Shown here piece after piece: positions 27,242 to 36,362 of a stretch of DNA of 64,000 nucleotides. The notes beneath the pieces are model-generated. The model searched no databases, had not been told where the DNA came from, and was given only the letters and a program-made list of their open reading frames with translations. Both the position numbers and the translations under genes were made by a program. This DNA is from Paludibaculum sp. GTDB lineage: Bacteria; Acidobacteriota; Terriglobia; Bryobacterales; Bryobacteraceae. Positions within the stretch are counted from its first letter, which is position 1, and every line of letters starts with the position of its first letter. Where the stretch lies: the NCBI GenBank assembly GCA_029973955.1, contig JARKQJ010000190.1:62001-126000 (forward strand), written 5' to 3'.

Positions 27242-28302
27242 CAGATCATCTTCTCCTGCGCAAACTTCAGTCCCGCTTCCAGGTCCAGCCACTGCTGCCG
27301 CTTCAGCGCCGCCGCATACTCCGGCGGCTTCACCCCGCCCACATCCGCGATCACCATCGGCCCCATCAGCGGACTCCCCTTCTCCACCAGCGCCAAAAAC
27401 CGCGCAAACTCTGACGCCCGTGCCTTCGGAAACGCCTTCCAGAAACTCTGCTCGAAATATGGGATGATCCGCGGCGGCCGCCCCGTGATGTTCTCCAGAT
27501 GCAGGCACGCCCCCGGCGCCAGCTTCTTCTGGATGTTCGCCAGGTTCACCAGGTCGATCGATCCCGCCCCCATCGCCACCCAATGCGCCGCGCACCCGCG
27601 CGGATGCTTGAAGATCGCCGTGTCGCGCACGTGCGTCGTCACCGTCAATGGTCCCAGCACCTCCAGCGTCACCGCCGGGTCTTCCATGCACCAGATCGGG
27701 TTGCCCGTGTCCGCGCACGCACCCACATACCCCTTGCCCGCCTCTTCAATCAGTGCTTTCAACTCCCACGCCTGCATATCGCCCGAGTGATTCTCCAGCG
27801 CGATCTTCACGCCCGTCTCTTCCGCCACACCCTGGCACGCCCGGAACACCTTCACGGTCTGCGCCATGTGGTACTCGATCCCGTCCGGATGCAGCCGGTC
27901 TTCCGAACTCCCCAGGAAGCACCGCACCGTCCGCGCCCCCACCGCTTGCGCCACCTTCAGCGCCTTCGTCAAGCCCTCCACCGCGTCCCCGTTCTTCGCG
28001 CCGTATGCCTTCGATGTCGGACAGATGCACCCCGTCCCGCCATCGATCACGATGCCCAACTCCGCCGCCTTCGCTTTCACCTTGGCCAGATGCGCCGGCT
28101 CCAGCGATTCAAAATCCCCCAACGACGAAAGCTGGATCGCCGTGCACCCGTGCCGGGCGGCGAACTCCAGATGATCCATCGCCTTCATGCCCCACGCCCG
28201 CAATGAGTACGTGTCGTACCCCAGACGCAATTTGGGGCTCTGGGCCTTCAATAGCGCGGCCGTCCCGGCCAGGGATGATAGGAAAAACTCGCGGCGCAGC
28301 AT
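27241..28302 (-). CDS. Exported sugar phosphate isomerase/epimerase-like TIM barrel
   Basis: The product has 353 residues with a Tat-like signal (MLRREFFLSSLAGTAALL). The xylose isomerase-like barrel starts at PKLRLGYDTYSLRAWGM. Likely metal ligands are Glu in VKIALENHSGDM, Asp in GACADTGNP, His in VTTHVRDTAIF and Glu in CLHLENITG, a fuller set than in the gene at 17826. It is the first gene of the operon with the sulfatase, sharing one base (TGATG). The trio may process sulfated sugars, which is an inference. Confidence 0.83.
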   Translation of the reverse strand: MLRREFFLSSLAGTAALLKAQSPKLRLGYDTYSLRAWGMKAMDHLEFAARHGCTAIQLSSLGDFESLEPAHLAKVKAKAAELGIVIDGGTGCICPTSKAYGAKNGDAVEGLTKALKVAQAVGARTVRCFLGSSEDRLHPDGIEYHMAQTVKVFRACQGVAEETGVKIALENHSGDMQAWELKALIEEAGKGYVGACADTGNPIWCMEDPAVTLEVLGPLTVTTHVRDTAIFKHPRGCAAHWVAMGAGSIDLVNLANIQKKLAPGACLHLENITGRPPRIIPYFEQSFWKAFPKARASEFARFLALVEKGSPLMGPMVIADVGGVKPPEYAAALKRQQWLDLEAGLKFAQEKMI

Positions 28303-28341
28303 AGCTCTTGCCGCTATCCTATCAGGCCCCGCGCCGCCCCC

Positions 28342-28749
28342 TCACCACTCGCTGTACGGCGTCCCTTCCAGCGACTTCTTGTCCGACTTCGACCTGACGT
28401 CGAAGATCCCCGGCTCCGTCTGGTTCACGCTCGTCACCGCGTCTTCCTGCACCGTGGTCCAATCCGCCTCGCCCGTCATCGGGTCTGTCGGCATCTGCCG
28501 CAGATACCCCTCCTGCACCAGATCCTGCAACGCCTGCGGGGCCTTCGCCTTGTCGTAGGTGTACTCATCGATCACCGTGCGCAGCGTGAAAAGATTCTGC
28601 CGCAGCACACTCTCCTTCGCCCGCACCACCGAGCGCTGGTACATCGGCACCGCCACGGCCAGCAGGATCGAGATGACCGCCATCACGATCATCAGCTCGA
28701 TCAGCGTAAAGCCGAATCTGCGCCTACCACTCTGAATACGGCGTCCCAT
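28342..28749 (-). CDS. Type II/IV pseudopilin, GspG-like
   Basis: The product has 135 residues from the ATG at 28749. A basic leader ending RRRFG precedes the prepilin cleavage site and FTLIELMIVMAVISILLAVA, the N-methylated hydrophobic helix with Glu at +5. The rest fits a GspG-type major pseudopilin (VIDEYTYDKAKAPQALQDLV) and ends GTPYSEW. It overlaps the preceding pseudopilin gene by 26 bp, and both share the same C-terminal motif, pointing to a duplication. Confidence 0.88.
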   Translation of the reverse strand: MGRRIQSGRRRFGFTLIELMIVMAVISILLAVAVPMYQRSVVRAKESVLRQNLFTLRTVIDEYTYDKAKAPQALQDLVQEGYLRQMPTDPMTGEADWTTVQEDAVTSVNQTEPGIFDVRSKSDKKSLEGTPYSEW

Positions 28750-29191
28750 CGGGCGACTTCTCCATCGTCTTCGAATAGACGTCAAATACATTCTGTCCGC
28801 CCCACCCCGTGCTCTTCGGATCGTCCTGCGTCGATCGCATCCCCCACTCCGTCGAGTTCGTAAACGGGTCCCGCGGCAGCCGCCGCAGGAAGCGGATCTT
28901 CTTCCCCGAAGCGTCGTTGGCCAGCTTCACGCCTTCCACCAACTGGTCCAGCGTCTCCGGGTAACACTCCGTCCCCATCTTCTTTTCCATGCCGCCTTTG
29001 TCGCAGGCGTCTTTGTATTTATCGATCGCCGTGCGCATATCCCGCAGCGCGTAACGCAGTTCCCGCTCCTTCTCCCGCCGCACTTTGAACCGCGCCAACG
29101 GCAGCGCCAGCGCCGTCAACAGAGTCAGAATCGTAAACGCCACGATCAGCTCGATCAACGTCAACCCGCGCTGTCTGTGCCGCGTTTTCAT
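28724..29191 (-). CDS. Type II/IV pseudopilin, GspG-like
   Basis: The product has 155 residues. The leader MKTRHRQRG is followed by LTLIELIVAFTILTLLTALA, a standard prepilin peptidase site. The mature part (DMRTAIDKYKDACDKGG, RRLPRDPFTNS) fits GspG-like pseudopilins and ends DGTPYSEW like its neighbour. It starts 3 bp after the secretin gene stop, so the three genes form one unit for an envelope secretion or pilus machine. The ATPase and inner-membrane platform genes are not in the window. Confidence 0.88.
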   Translation of the reverse strand: MKTRHRQRGLTLIELIVAFTILTLLTALALPLARFKVRREKERELRYALRDMRTAIDKYKDACDKGGMEKKMGTECYPETLDQLVEGVKLANDASGKKIRFLRRLPRDPFTNSTEWGMRSTQDDPKSTGWGGQNVFDVYSKTMEKSPDGTPYSEW

Positions 29192-29194
29192 CCC

Positions 29195-31651
29195 TTACTT
29201 CACCGTCACCGCCACCGCCGGCGGCGTCACCGCGATCGTCTCCAGCCGCGCGTCCCTCAGCGTCACCTCTTCAAATCGCACTGGGGAAACACCCGCGCCC
29301 ACCGCCTGAAACTTCAGCGTCAGCAGCGTGCCCGACCCCGAAATCCCACCGGCGCCCGGCACGCGGTTCATGTTCACAATCGCCACCCCGCTCTCATCCA
29401 CCTTCGAGTCGCTGAAGGTGATCTGCTGCCCATCGCCGCCCAGGAAGGCGCCCTTCTGCACCTCCACCAGCTTCAGCACCTTGTTGTCGTACTTCAACCG
29501 CATCGGCGCGCTGAACAGCTCCGTGACGTTGTCGATCTGCACTTCCAGCGTCACCGTCGCGTTCTTCTCCACCTCCGTCGCTGAAGGCTTGAACATCAGC
29601 ACCGGCGTCGCCGGGCCCGTGGACGGCCGCGCCAGCCCCGGAGCGTCCGGAGTCGCGCCCAATCCACCCTGAATCGCCATCGGCACCGGCGTCGGAGCCA
29701 GTGCTGGCGCCGTCCTCGGCGGCGCAGCCTGCCCGGCCGGAGCAGCCGGAACTCCAGGCACCAGGCTCCCGCCCGGAGCCGGCTTGGCGCCCGCCGGCTT
29801 CCCACCCGCCGGCTTCGCCGCCTGGTCTTCCTTCGGCGGCGCATAGTTCAACTTGTAAATCGTCTCCGTGCCCGATGCGATCGTCTTCAGGTTCTCCGGC
29901 GTCACTTCCGGCGTCCTCACAATGTGAGGCACCAGCGCCACCACCAGATCCTGATTGCTGTTCTCCGTGCTCTCGCTCGAAAACAGCCACTTCAGCCCCG
30001 GAATGCTCATCAGCCCCGGCACGCCGCTGCGCACCTTCGAGGTGTTGGCCTGCATCAGGCCGCCGATCAGTGTCACCTCGCCTTCCTTCACGCGGATAAT
30101 GTGGTTCACCTTGCGCTGCCCGATCACAGGCTGCGACAGCCCGCCCACGTCCACCTTCTCGCTGATGTTCGAAATCTCGAACTCAACCTGCATCGAAACT
30201 TCATCCGCCGCGTGGATGCGCGGCGTCAGATCCACGTTGATGCCCACTTCGGCAAACTGGAACTGCGTCGAAACCAGCGGGTTCACACCCACCGATCCCA
30301 CGCCCGTCTGAAATGAACCCGTCGCATACGGATACCGCTGCCCCAATCGCAAACTCGCCTTCTGCCCGTCCGTCGCCCGCACCTGCGGCGTCGTCATGAT
30401 CTTCGTCTCGGTGTCGCTCATGAGCGCCTTCACCAGGTAGCCCGGCACCGTCACCGTCCAGTCACCCGCCGTCATCCGGCTGATCAGGTTCAGCGACGTG
30501 CTCGATCCCGAGGAAGATCCGCCGCCCGTCGTCGTCCCACTTCCGCCCCCGGGGTTATACACGATGCCGGTCGAAATGCCCGCCGCGCCTCCCGAAATCG
30601 GAGTCAACGCCAGGTCCCGCGTCTTCTTCTTGTTCGCTTCCATCACCAGAACATCGACGATCACCTCGGGCTTCGCCTTGTCCAGATCCATCAGAACCTT
30701 TTCCGCCAGCGCCACCTGGTCCACCGTGCCCCTCACCACGATCGCCGACTGCGAGTTGATCGGAAACACCTTGCGCACGTCGGTCACCGTGCGCATGCCC
30801 GTCATCACTTCCTGCAACTCCTGCGGCGACGTCAGGTTCTGCAGGTAAAACACCCGCGTCACCTGCTCCTCGTAATCCCGCCTCTTGGTCACGTTGTCCT
30901 GCGTCACGAACACCGTCGTCGGCGACAGCGGCTTGAAATAGGTCTTCGTCAACAGGCTGATGTTGTCCAGCGCCTCTTCGAGAGTCGTGTTGTTGAAATC
31001 GATCGAAAAGCGCTTCTGATCCGTGTACTCGGCATCGAACAGAATATTGATCCCCGCCAGCTTCCCCACCGTCTCGTACATCCCCTTCGCGCTCTGGTTC
31101 ACGATCTTCAGCCCGGTCAACTGGTGCGACAGCGGCTTCAACTCCGGCACCGGCAGAATCGAGGCCACCCGCTTTTCGGCCTCTCTCCGCGCCTGCTCGG
31201 CCGGTGTCAGCCCCGCTTCATCCGGCTTGGAAGACTCCTCCCCCTTGTCCTTCTTCAGCTTCTCCCGCTCCATCATCTGGTACGTCCGCCGCATCTCCTG
31301 CTCGGCGATCGTCGATGCCGGATCGATCGCGAACGCCCGTTGAAACTCCGCCAGCGCTTCGTTCAGCTTCCCTTCTTTGCGCAACTTCTGCCCGACGTCC
31401 ACATGGAACTGCGAGGCCGCAAACCGCACGCGCCGCACATTCAACTGGTAGCCCGTATCCATCGGGTTGATCGCCAGCGCCTTCTCATACAGGTCCAGCG
31501 CCTTGTCATACTCCCGTATGGCCTCCGCCTTGCGGCCGTCCGCCACCAGCTTGTCGCCCTTCTTGTCACCCGCCCAGGCAGCCGGCACCAGCACCGGCTG
31601 AACCACCAGCACGGCCGCCAGAAATGCTGCTAACCGATTCATCTTCTGCAT
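29195..31651 (-). CDS. Outer-membrane secretin with TPR and C-terminal cohesin domain
   Basis: The product has 818 residues; an alternative ATG at 31642 is possible. A signal peptide (MNRLAAFLAAVLVVQ) leads to TPR repeats (about 35-130). N-terminal secretin domains follow (INILFDAEYTDQKRFSIDFN, VTKRRDYEEQVTRVFYLQNL). The secretin core (about 350-590) includes VPGLMSIPGLKWLF and ends in TENSNQDLVVALVPHIVR. After a Pro/Ala-rich linker, the last 130 residues (from about 685) resemble a cohesin domain (VEKNATVTLEVQIDNV, then GTLLTLKFQA). Secretin-cohesin fusion is typical of Acidobacteriota PilQ/GspD-like proteins. Confidence 0.9.
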   Translation of the reverse strand: MQKMNRLAAFLAAVLVVQPVLVPAAWAGDKKGDKLVADGRKAEAIREYDKALDLYEKALAINPMDTGYQLNVRRVRFAASQFHVDVGQKLRKEGKLNEALAEFQRAFAIDPASTIAEQEMRRTYQMMEREKLKKDKGEESSKPDEAGLTPAEQARREAEKRVASILPVPELKPLSHQLTGLKIVNQSAKGMYETVGKLAGINILFDAEYTDQKRFSIDFNNTTLEEALDNISLLTKTYFKPLSPTTVFVTQDNVTKRRDYEEQVTRVFYLQNLTSPQELQEVMTGMRTVTDVRKVFPINSQSAIVVRGTVDQVALAEKVLMDLDKAKPEVIVDVLVMEANKKKTRDLALTPISGGAAGISTGIVYNPGGGSGTTTGGGSSSGSSTSLNLISRMTAGDWTVTVPGYLVKALMSDTETKIMTTPQVRATDGQKASLRLGQRYPYATGSFQTGVGSVGVNPLVSTQFQFAEVGINVDLTPRIHAADEVSMQVEFEISNISEKVDVGGLSQPVIGQRKVNHIIRVKEGEVTLIGGLMQANTSKVRSGVPGLMSIPGLKWLFSSESTENSNQDLVVALVPHIVRTPEVTPENLKTIASGTETIYKLNYAPPKEDQAAKPAGGKPAGAKPAPGGSLVPGVPAAPAGQAAPPRTAPALAPTPVPMAIQGGLGATPDAPGLARPSTGPATPVLMFKPSATEVEKNATVTLEVQIDNVTELFSAPMRLKYDNKVLKLVEVQKGAFLGGDGQQITFSDSKVDESGVAIVNMNRVPGAGGISGSGTLLTLKFQAVGAGVSPVRFEEVTLRDARLETIAVTPPAVAVTVK

Positions 31652-31755
31652 CTTAGGTCCGTTCGCTCATCACGGTCATGCTAAACTGTTAAGGTACATC
31701 GCGCCGCAAATCGGCACTCTTCCTCTTTAGCTATGACGTTGGAGAGCCCCGGCGC

Positions 31756-32250
31756 GTGGAGGCCATTCCGTTGCCTGCCGAGAAATCCCCATTCAAACTC
31801 GTCGCCGAAAACAGGAAGGCGTTCCACGACTTCTTCATCCTCGAGAAGCTCGAGGCCGGCCTCGTCCTCACCGGCACCGAAATCAAATCCGCCCGCCAGG
31901 GCAAAGTCCAACTCCGTGATAGCTTTGCCGACATCACCGGCGGCGAGGCCTGGCTCGTCAACGCCCACTTCTCCCCCTACTCCCACGGCAACATCTGGAA
32001 CCACGACCCCACCAAGAAACGCAAGCTCCTCCTCCATAAGCAGGAGATCGTCAAGCTCTTCGCCAAAGTTCGCGAAAAGGGCCTCACCCTCGTCCCCCTC
32101 AAGGTCTATCTGAAAAACGGCCGCCTCAAATGTGAAATCGGCGTCTGTAAAGGCAAGAAACTACACGACAAGCGCGAAGCGCAGCAGAATCGCGACATCG
32201 ACATGGAAGCCCGCAAGGCCATGAGCCTGCGCAACGCCCGCACATCCTGA
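31756..32250 (+). CDS. smpB: SsrA-binding protein
   Basis: The product has 164 residues from a GTG at 31756. SmpB binds tmRNA and brings it to stalled ribosomes for trans-translation. AENRKAFHDFFI, EAGLVLTGTEIKSAR, VNAHFSPY and the basic GKKLHDKRE tail that enters the decoding path are present. No tmRNA gene is recognisable in the window. The start is the only family-consistent one, although the GTG lacks a strong ribosome site. The gene is divergent from the secretin, 104 bp away. Confidence 0.95.
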   Translation: MEAIPLPAEKSPFKLVAENRKAFHDFFILEKLEAGLVLTGTEIKSARQGKVQLRDSFADITGGEAWLVNAHFSPYSHGNIWNHDPTKKRKLLLHKQEIVKLFAKVREKGLTLVPLKVYLKNGRLKCEIGVCKGKKLHDKREAQQNRDIDMEARKAMSLRNARTS

Positions 32251-32282
32251 ACACTGAAACCACCGCCCGGTACCACTCCACC

Positions 32283-33749
32283 ATGGACATCATCCTCTCC
32301 ACCGACAAAGCCTTCGACATCGAAACCGGCGCCTTCGCCGTCCTCTGCTTCAGCGACGAAGCCCCTGGCGCCGATCTCGCCGGCGGCCTCCCCGCTGAAC
32401 TCCACACCCGCGGCGAATTCACCGGCAAGGCCCACGAAACCGCCCTCCTGCACCGCCCGGCCGGCATGAAAGCCGAGCGCCTCCTCCTGGTCGGCTGTGG
32501 CGAGAAGGGCAAATTCACGCCCGCCGAAATGCGCAAGGCCGGCGGCGTGGTCGTCCGCGCGCTCCAGCCCAAGTCCATCACCGATGCCGCCATCCGCCTG
32601 AAAGGCAATACCTTATCCGCCGAAATGCTCTCCGCCTTCGTGGAAGGAGCCGTGGCCGGCATCTATGAGCCCGACCGCCACAAGACCACCGGCAAGGACG
32701 AAAAGAAACCCTTCGCCTCGCTCCGCATCTCCGTCCCCGAGCGCACGCCCGAACTCGTCGAAGCCCTCCGCCGCGGCCGCACCCTCGGCGAAGCCCAGAA
32801 CTACGCCCGCACCCTCGTCAACGAGCCCGGCAACCTCCTCACCCCGCTCAAGCTCGCCGCCGAGGCCCGCCAGCTCGCCGCCGAGTTCGGCCTCTCCTGC
32901 GACATCCTCGACGAGCCCCGCATGCGCCAGCTCGGCTTCGGCACCCTCCTCGGCGTCGCCATGGGCTCGGCCGAGCCGCCCGTCACCATCATCCTCCGCT
33001 ATACCCCCGAAACCGTGAAAGAAGGCTCAGACCACCTCGCCCTCATCGGCAAAGGCGTCACCTTCGACACCGGCGGCATCTCCATTAAACCCTCCGACGG
33101 CATGGAAAAAATGAAGTACGATATGGCCGGTGCCGCTTCTGTTCTCGGCGCAATGCGCGCCATCGCCCAGCTTCGCCCCTCCATCCCGGTCACTGCCATC
33201 GCTCCGTGTGTCGAGAACATGCCCGGCCATAAGGCCCAGCGCCCCGGCGACATCGTCACCTCCTACCAGGGCAAGACCGTCGAAGTCCTCAATACCGACG
33301 CCGAAGGCCGCCTCATCCTCGCCGACGCCCTCACCTACGCCGCCCGCCACGGCTGCACCCACCTCGTCAACGCCGCCACCCTCACCGGCGCCATCGCCGT
33401 CGCCCTCGGACATCTCTACGCCGGCGTCTTCTCCAACAACGAAGCCCTCCAGCAGCGCATCCTCGACGCTTCCCGCGCCGCCGGCGAGCGCATGTGGCCC
33501 TTCCCCATGGACGAGGATTACAAGGAATACCTCAAGTCCGCCTTCGCCGATATCGCCAACATCGGCGGCCGCTGGGGCGGTTCCATCACCGCCGCCAAGT
33601 TCCTCGAAGAGTTCGTCGAGGGCAAGCCCTGGGCCCACCTCGATATCGCCGGCACCGCGTGGCTCGATGAAGCCAAGCCCTTCCTCGCCAAAGGCCCTAC
33701 GGGTCTGCCCGTGCGCACCTTTGTCGAGCTCGCCACCCACTGGAGCTGA
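32283..33749 (+). CDS. pepA: Leucyl (cytosol) aminopeptidase
   Basis: The product has 488 residues, with no obvious Shine-Dalgarno sequence. It is an M17 dizinc aminopeptidase that removes N-terminal residues from peptides and acts as a hexamer. Family signatures: GKGVTFDTGGISIKP (metal and catalytic Lys), KYDMAGAASVLG, NTDAEGRLILADAL and IANIGGRWGGSITAAKFL. The N-terminal macrodomain-like region is divergent as usual. It follows smpB closely and is followed after 3 bp by a secreted kinase-like gene. Confidence 0.95.
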   Translation: MDIILSTDKAFDIETGAFAVLCFSDEAPGADLAGGLPAELHTRGEFTGKAHETALLHRPAGMKAERLLLVGCGEKGKFTPAEMRKAGGVVVRALQPKSITDAAIRLKGNTLSAEMLSAFVEGAVAGIYEPDRHKTTGKDEKKPFASLRISVPERTPELVEALRRGRTLGEAQNYARTLVNEPGNLLTPLKLAAEARQLAAEFGLSCDILDEPRMRQLGFGTLLGVAMGSAEPPVTIILRYTPETVKEGSDHLALIGKGVTFDTGGISIKPSDGMEKMKYDMAGAASVLGAMRAIAQLRPSIPVTAIAPCVENMPGHKAQRPGDIVTSYQGKTVEVLNTDAEGRLILADALTYAARHGCTHLVNAATLTGAIAVALGHLYAGVFSNNEALQQRILDASRAAGERMWPFPMDEDYKEYLKSAFADIANIGGRWGGSITAAKFLEEFVEGKPWAHLDIAGTAWLDEAKPFLAKGPTGLPVRTFVELATHWS

Positions 33750-33752
33750 CCT

Positions 33753-34508
33753 GTGCGTACCGCCCTGCTTGCTCTGATCGGCCTGTCCTGCGCGGCCCAG
33801 GTCTCACTCGACCAGCAGGGCGCCTTCCTCCGCAAGGCAGACATCGTTTCCGTCAAGGAGGCTGGCCAGGGCATCACGGGCTCTCTGCGCGCCACGCTCT
33901 CTCTCAACGGCGTCACCCACGACGCCCATATCCAGACCATCAACACCCAGGGCCCGCCGCCAGACTCTTACAAACACAACCTCGCCGCCTATGCCCTGGC
34001 TCAACTCCTCGGGCTCGACAACGTGCCCACCGTCGTCCAGCGCGACTTCGAGGGCAAGCCCGCCTCCTTCACCTGGTGGCTCGACGACTTCTATCTCACC
34101 GAAGACCAGCGCCAGGACCGCAAAATCAGGCCTCCCGAAGGCGCCTCCTGGAATGCCCAGGTCTACCTCATGAAGGTCTTCGACCAGCTCATCGGCAACC
34201 CCGACCGCAATATGGGCAACGTCCTCATCGACGGCAACTGGCGCCTCTGGCTCATCGATCATACCCGCGCTTTCGTCGTCTCCCGCACCCCCGAAGCCGA
34301 CCCCGACCTCGCCCGCTGCGATCGCGAGTTTCTTCGACGCATCAAGTCACTCACCGAACCACAGCTCAGAACCGCCCTCAGCCCCTATCTCACCAAAGCC
34401 CAGATCGGAACCATCCTCCTCCGCCGCGACGCCATCGTCCGCCACTTCCAGGCCCAAGCCGCCGCCAAAGGCGAAGCCAAAACCTACTACGACTTCCTCG
34501 CTAAGTAG
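33753..34508 (+). CDS. Secreted kinase-fold (PI3/4-kinase or HipA-like) protein
   Basis: The product has 251 residues from a GTG 3 bp after pepA. A signal peptide-like start (MRTALLALIGLSCAAQ) is followed by a pattern resembling bacterial PI3/4-kinase-like or HipA/FAM20-type kinases: AAYALAQLLGLDNVPTVVQR, then FDQLIGNPDRNMGNVLID (Asp151, Asn156) and LWLIDHTRAF (Asp169). The ATP-anchoring Lys expected before the first helix is not obvious (HIQTI there). An extracytoplasmic or degenerate kinase is the best reading; the substrate is unknown. Confidence 0.65.
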   Translation: MRTALLALIGLSCAAQVSLDQQGAFLRKADIVSVKEAGQGITGSLRATLSLNGVTHDAHIQTINTQGPPPDSYKHNLAAYALAQLLGLDNVPTVVQRDFEGKPASFTWWLDDFYLTEDQRQDRKIRPPEGASWNAQVYLMKVFDQLIGNPDRNMGNVLIDGNWRLWLIDHTRAFVVSRTPEADPDLARCDREFLRRIKSLTEPQLRTALSPYLTKAQIGTILLRRDAIVRHFQAQAAAKGEAKTYYDFLAK

Positions 34509-34514
34509 CCCTTC

Positions 34515-35612
34515 TCACCCCCGGGCCATCAAAGCAATCAACGCCACCAACAACAAGATCCCAATCACCAGTAAAGCAATCTTCGCCGCACTATACGGCC
34601 GTTCCCCCGAAACCTCCCCCGTCCGCGCGTTCACCGCGATCTGATACACCTTCTCCTGGAACTTGTAAGCCCCCAGCCAGACCGGCAGCAGCAGGTGCTT
34701 GAACGTCACATCCGACAACCTGACGTCCATCGCATCCACCCGCTGCTCATCGCCCCCAATATCGCCCCGCACCGTACCTTCAATCACGGCCTCCATCCGC
34801 CCCCGCGCCACCTGCAGCCCTTCCTCCAGCTTCACCTGATACCGCTGCGCCTTGAACCCCGCCAGATACGAAGGGTTGTAGGGCTCCACTTTCTCCAACC
34901 CCCACGGCTCCAAATCATCCAGCCGCTTCGAAACAATCGCCTTGGAAGCCGGCACCAGAATATCGTCGAAACTGTCGTGCACCTGGCCCGACGCCGGATA
35001 CCATCGCGTCTTCCGCACCTGCCGCGTCTGCTGCTGCGGCCGCCCGTCCACCATCACCGTGTACGTCTCCTGCACCCAGTAGTGCTCGCCCCGCTCCCCC
35101 CTGTACGCCGTATCCGCCTCGGCGTCGTACGTCCAGAACGGCAGATAGATCCCTTCCAGCCGCTCCGGATTCGCCACCCTCTTCAAATCGTTCGGCGCGA
35201 ACCAGCGAGACTTCAACCAGCTCCGCAGGCTCTCCACCGCCGGCCCCTTCGGCACCCCAAACGGCAGCAGCCCCTGTGGCGCGATCAGCGGATCGGCCGA
35301 CCGCGGCTGCGCCACGATCTTCGAAGTGCAGAACGGACACTGCCCCGCCACATCCGGCGGCTCGAACACCACCGCCGCCCCGCACGTCGCGCACTCCACC
35401 TGCAGCGCCTTCTCCGACAGATGCCCCACCGCCTGCTGGGAAGCCTCCCGCTGCGCCGCCGCGTAGTCCACCTCCACCACCGGCCGCGCCTGCTCGTCCT
35501 TCTGCACTTCCATCTGAGCGCCGCAATACGGACACTTCATCTTCGCCACGGACGGGTCAAACTCCAGCGGGGCCGCGCACCCCGGACACTGAAACGGTTT
35601 CGGCGTCGCCAC
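34515..35612 (-). CDS. Zinc-ribbon membrane protein of unknown function
   Basis: The product has 365 residues. Two zinc ribbons lie at the N-terminus: FQCPGCAAPLEF with MKCPYCGAQ (about 8-33) and VECATCGAAVVF with GQCPFCTSK (about 73-98). A central domain (YLPFWTYDAEADTAYRGERG) is of the kind often mis-annotated as related to primosomal helicase. One TM helix is at the C-terminus (KIALLVIGILLLVALIALM). No catalytic motif is recognisable. It converges with the kinase-like gene, 6 bp apart. Confidence 0.75.
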   Translation of the reverse strand: MATPKPFQCPGCAAPLEFDPSVAKMKCPYCGAQMEVQKDEQARPVVEVDYAAAQREASQQAVGHLSEKALQVECATCGAAVVFEPPDVAGQCPFCTSKIVAQPRSADPLIAPQGLLPFGVPKGPAVESLRSWLKSRWFAPNDLKRVANPERLEGIYLPFWTYDAEADTAYRGERGEHYWVQETYTVMVDGRPQQQTRQVRKTRWYPASGQVHDSFDDILVPASKAIVSKRLDDLEPWGLEKVEPYNPSYLAGFKAQRYQVKLEEGLQVARGRMEAVIEGTVRGDIGGDEQRVDAMDVRLSDVTFKHLLLPVWLGAYKFQEKVYQIAVNARTGEVSGERPYSAAKIALLVIGILLLVALIALMARG

Positions 35613-35686
35613 ATCGCTATCTCACCACACTCTGCATCCCGCCGCCCTCCCGCTGTATCTATCCAATCAGAGGGACTCTTGCTGAG

Positions 35687-36322
35687 ATGCGACTCCTGCT
35701 TCTTCTAGGACTTACTATGACCCTGGGTGCCAACGCCGCCAACTTCCCCGACCCCACCATCGACCAGAAACAGCCCGCCGCCGGGCTCCAGACCGCCGTC
35801 CTCGCCGGCGGCTGCTTCTGGTGCACCGAAGCCGTCTTCGAAATCGTCGAAGGCGTCAAAGACGTCGTCTCCGGCTACTCCGGCGGCGCCCGCGAAACCG
35901 CCGATTACCGCCGGGTCTCCTCGGGCGACACCGGCCACGCCGAGTGCGTCATGATCACCTACGATCCCAAAGTCGTCACCTACGGCCAGCTCCTCCGCGT
36001 CTTCTTCGAAGCCGCCCACGATCCCACCACCCTCAACCGCCAGGGCCCCGACTTCGGCACCCAATACCGCTCCGCCATCTTCTACGCCACCGTGGAGCAG
36101 AAACACATTGCCGCGGCCTACATCCGCCAGCTCGACGAAGCCAAGGTCTTCAAATCCAAAATCGTCACCGAGGTCTCACCCCTGAAAGGCTTCTACCCCG
36201 CCGAAGACTACCATCAGGACTACGCCGCTCAAAACCCGGCCAACCCCTACATCGCCTACAACGCCGCCCCCAAGGTGGCCAAGCTCAAAAAGGCCTGCCC
36301 CCGCCTCGTCCGCAAGCCGTGA
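35687..36322 (+). CDS. msrA: Peptide methionine sulfoxide reductase MsrA, exported
   Basis: The product has 211 residues from the ATG at 35687; upstream codons of the longer frame are antisense to the zinc-ribbon gene. It reduces S-methionine sulfoxide in oxidised proteins. GGCFWCTEAVFE carries the nucleophile Cys43 and a second Cys46. GYSGG, GHAECV, HDPTTLNRQGPDFGTQYRS and AEDYHQDY complete the family pattern. A signal peptide (MRLLLLLGLTMTLGANA) places it in the periplasm. The anti-SD RNA array starts 40 bp downstream. Confidence 0.94.
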   Translation: MRLLLLLGLTMTLGANAANFPDPTIDQKQPAAGLQTAVLAGGCFWCTEAVFEIVEGVKDVVSGYSGGARETADYRRVSSGDTGHAECVMITYDPKVVTYGQLLRVFFEAAHDPTTLNRQGPDFGTQYRSAIFYATVEQKHIAAAYIRQLDEAKVFKSKIVTEVSPLKGFYPAEDYHQDYAAQNPANPYIAYNAAPKVAKLKKACPRLVRKP

Positions 36323-36362
36323 TCCGCCTCCCTGCCCCCACTCTTGGATTCCACTTAGTACT

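Noticed and set aside
31652..31755. tmRNA (ssrA) gene beside smpB
   Set aside because: The gap is only 104 bp and shows neither a tRNA-like acceptor end nor a tag-coding frame.
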